This document shows positions 61,950 to 64,000 of a DNA stretch of 64,000 nucleotides, in pieces (the first letter of the stretch is position 1; the number at the start of each line of letters is the position of its first letter). This stretch comes from Microdochium bolleyi (Eukaryota; Ascomycota; Sordariomycetes; Xylariales; Microdochiaceae). Under the pieces are notes generated by a model that did not search any database, was not told the origin of the DNA, and worked only from the letters and a program-made list of their open reading frames with translations. The position numbers were made by a program, and so were the translations under genes. The stretch is from positions 3,201,765 through 3,265,764 of the forward strand of contig KQ964248.1 in the NCBI GenBank assembly GCA_001566295.1, in the 5' to 3' direction.

Positions 61950-63519
61950 ATGGGCGACACAACAGCAACTAATAACGATGCCACTAAGGCAAAGCGTCAT
62001 AACGGCGAGGTGGTGCCTCTGATCATTAACGGTATAGAGAAGGCGTCATCGGATACATTTCCCATCATCTCCCCCGCGACAGGGGAAGCTGTGTCAGAGT
62101 GCTCGAATGCATCTGTCGAAGACGCGCTAAGCGCAGTACAAGCCGCCGAGCAGGTGCTCGAATCGTGGAGTTCGACGACGATAGCACACCGAAGAGACGT
62201 GCTGCTTCGCGCTACAGTAGTGCTTGAGCGGAGAGCTGACGAGCTCCAGGGCTTCATGCAGTCCGAGTGCGGAGCCGCCGAAGCCTGGAGTAAAATCAAT
62301 ATTGGATTGGCAAAAGATTGTCTTTTGGGCACCGCAAGCCGGATTGGCACACTCGAGGGCAAAATCCCTGGACTCAACGACCCTGATATAGGCGCCCTCG
62401 TTCTAAGAGAGCCGTATGGTGTCATCTTTGCCATGGCCCCATGGTACGTACGAACCGAGTACCTTGCTTTTATCATCTGTAACATCTTAGAGAATATGGA
62501 TCGCTAATGCGTACTTTTGACAAATCAACAGGAACGCCCCTTATGCACTCGGCTTCCGTGCTGTAGTCGGACCCCTGGCTGCAGGCAACACGGTCGTGTT
62601 CAAGGGCTCCGAGCTCAGTCCCCGCTGTCTCTGGGCTGTCTGCTCAGTCTTGCTTGAAGCAGGCGTGCCCGCGGGTGCACTCAACTACATTACCTGCACT
62701 TCCTCGCAGGCTCCTGCGGTCACCGAGGCCGTCATCTCGGCGCAGGCTGTTAAGAAGATCAATTTCACTGGCAGCACATCAGTCGGGCGCATCATTGGCC
62801 GCCTAGCTGGACAACACCTGAAGCCTGTCTTGCTTGAGCTTGGGGGCAAGGCGCCTGCCATTATATGCGACGACGCGGACCTGGAGCACGCAGCTCGACA
62901 GTGCGTCCTTGGTGCCTTTCTCAACGCTGGTCAGATCTGTATGAGCACAGAGCGTATTCTCGTGCAGCACAGCATCCAGGATGCTTTTGAGGCCAAGCTC
63001 GCTGCCGCCGCTGCACAACTATTTCCAGCAGCCAGCGGACCGCTCGTGCTGATCGACCGCCGCTCTGCGAGCAAAAACGAGGCCCTCGTACAGGACTCGG
63101 TGACGAAGGGGGCTCGGCTTGTGTACGGCGACGTGACTGATGCCAGCCGAACTAAAGAAATGAAAGGCGCTGAGATGCGGCCCGTTATCTTGTCTGGAAT
63201 CCAGCCCAATATGGACCTGTACCTGGCCGAGTCGTTTGGACCCAGTGTGTCTGTGATTCCTTTTAACACAGATACCGATGCTCTGCATCTGGCCAACGAG
63301 GGTGACTACGGCCTAAGTGCGGCCGTTTTCTCTACAGACCTACGCCGTGCATTGCGACTTGCACGTCGTATCGAGAGCGGAGCAGTTCACATTAACCGTA
63401 TGACGGTGCAAGACGAAGCCGGCCTGCCACATGGCGGCGCTAAGGCGAGTGGCTATGGTCGGTTTAACGGAGGCTTCGAGGAGTGGACGCGGGTCAAGAA
63501 TATTACCTACGACTTGTAG
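61950..63519 (+). CDS. NAD(P)-dependent aldehyde dehydrogenase
   Basis: Exons 61950-62443 and 62532-63519 join inside MAPW|NAPYALGFRAVVGPL in phase 2 for 493 residues, the normal ALDH size. The ATG at 61950 has ACCATGG context; the frame is open 33 codons further up. Motifs: IINGIEKASSDTFPIISPATGE, FTGSTSVGR, the general base Glu in LLELGGKAP (about 265) and the catalytic Cys in NAGQICMS (about 300), then AESFGPSVSVIPF and KASGYGRFNGGFEEWT. Closest in style to fungal salicylaldehyde/vanillin-type dehydrogenases, so an aromatic aldehyde is plausible. It is the last gene before the telomere. Confidence 0.9.
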
Positions 63520-63948
63520 CAATAATGCCAGACAAGTAAATCAATTCATGACAGTCAAGTCATCTCTTTTTTTTTCCTTTTTTTTTTTGTTGGCTAACTT
63601 TGTGTTAGGGCAGATTGCCCCCGAAGTCAACAGTATCAGACCTATGACTGATGTTCCCGTGATTTTGATCGGTGCTGCGTCTGCGCCGTTCGCGATTCTG
63701 GTTTAGCGGGCAGCACCCGAAACCCGGGTAGGATCCGACAGCGCTTAACATACGCCGGAGAAGGGCACGCCGCTTCCCTAGAGTCCCTAACCATTATTCC
63801 CGGCCGGATTACTATTACTTCGCGCTTTCCCTAGTGGGACAGGGGGGCGCGGGTATAGGCTATTAATAGTATCCCGGCGCACTAAACTAGTAGCTAACCC
63901 CCGGCCCGGCCCCCCCGGGCTCCGACCCTAACTTTTAACTTAGCTATA
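63520..63948. other. Subtelomeric spacer
   Basis: 429 bases with two T-rich runs near 63568-63588, a GC-rich block and isolated inverted telomere-like units (CCCTAAC near 63785 and 63924). No gene seen. Confidence 0.6.
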
Positions 63949-64000
63949 GGTTAGGGTTAGGGTTAGGGTTAGGGTTAGGGTTAGGGTTAGGGTTAGGGTT
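63949..64000 (+). repeat. Telomere, (TTAGGG)n
   Basis: About 8 perfect TTAGGG units running off the right edge. The G-rich strand points outward, as expected for a right chromosome end. Confidence 0.98.

Overview
The window is the right end of a chromosome of a filamentous ascomycete (Pezizomycotina). It ends in about 50 bases of uninterrupted TTAGGG repeats whose G-rich strand runs off the right edge. Genes carry short 50-100 base GT-AG introns. The family content is typical of these fungi: HET protein, Zn2Cys6 regulators, many MFS transporters and a hybrid NRPS-PKS. The species cannot be named from the sequence. Residue numbers and exon joins were worked out by hand; no search was run. Region 1 (1-21 kb) is mixed subtelomeric content: a GH115 glucuronidase cut by the left edge, a METTL25-type methyltransferase, a DUF7730-like protein, an atypical SDR, an intron-containing tRNA-Arg, two MFS transporters, a HET protein, an F-box protein and a Zn2Cys6 regulator. 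Region 2 (21.7-44.5 kb) is a secondary-metabolite cluster around a 2,565-residue synthase with the order A-PCP-KS-AT-KR-ACP-reductase, the layout of SwnK of the swainsonine (indolizidine alkaloid) pathway. With it lie an AflR-type regulator, an NmrA-like reductase, a PhyH-type oxygenase, an isopenicillin-N-synthase-type oxygenase, a pyrroline-5-carboxylate-reductase-like protein, an MFS transporter and a homocitrate synthase paralogue. Homocitrate synthase opens the fungal lysine pathway and a P5CR-like enzyme could make the cyclic imino acid pipecolate, so the cluster may carry its own precursor supply. Two of its non-enzyme genes look broken: the regulator by a perfect 19-base tandem duplication and the transporter by one extra A. 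Region 3 (46.5-63.5 kb) holds a secreted amidase, a DAL5-type MFS transporter, a Zn2Cys6 regulator with a huge Asp-Asn repeat, a mitochondrial FAD-linked D-2-hydroxyacid dehydrogenase, a thiamine-diphosphate decarboxylase-like enzyme and an aldehyde dehydrogenase. Together these match, step for step, the amide -> 2-hydroxyacid -> 2-oxoacid -> aldehyde -> acid logic of the bacterial mandelamide/mandelate pathway, and I propose a catabolic cluster reaching to within 430 bases of the telomere. The start codon of the thiamine enzyme is split by an intron.
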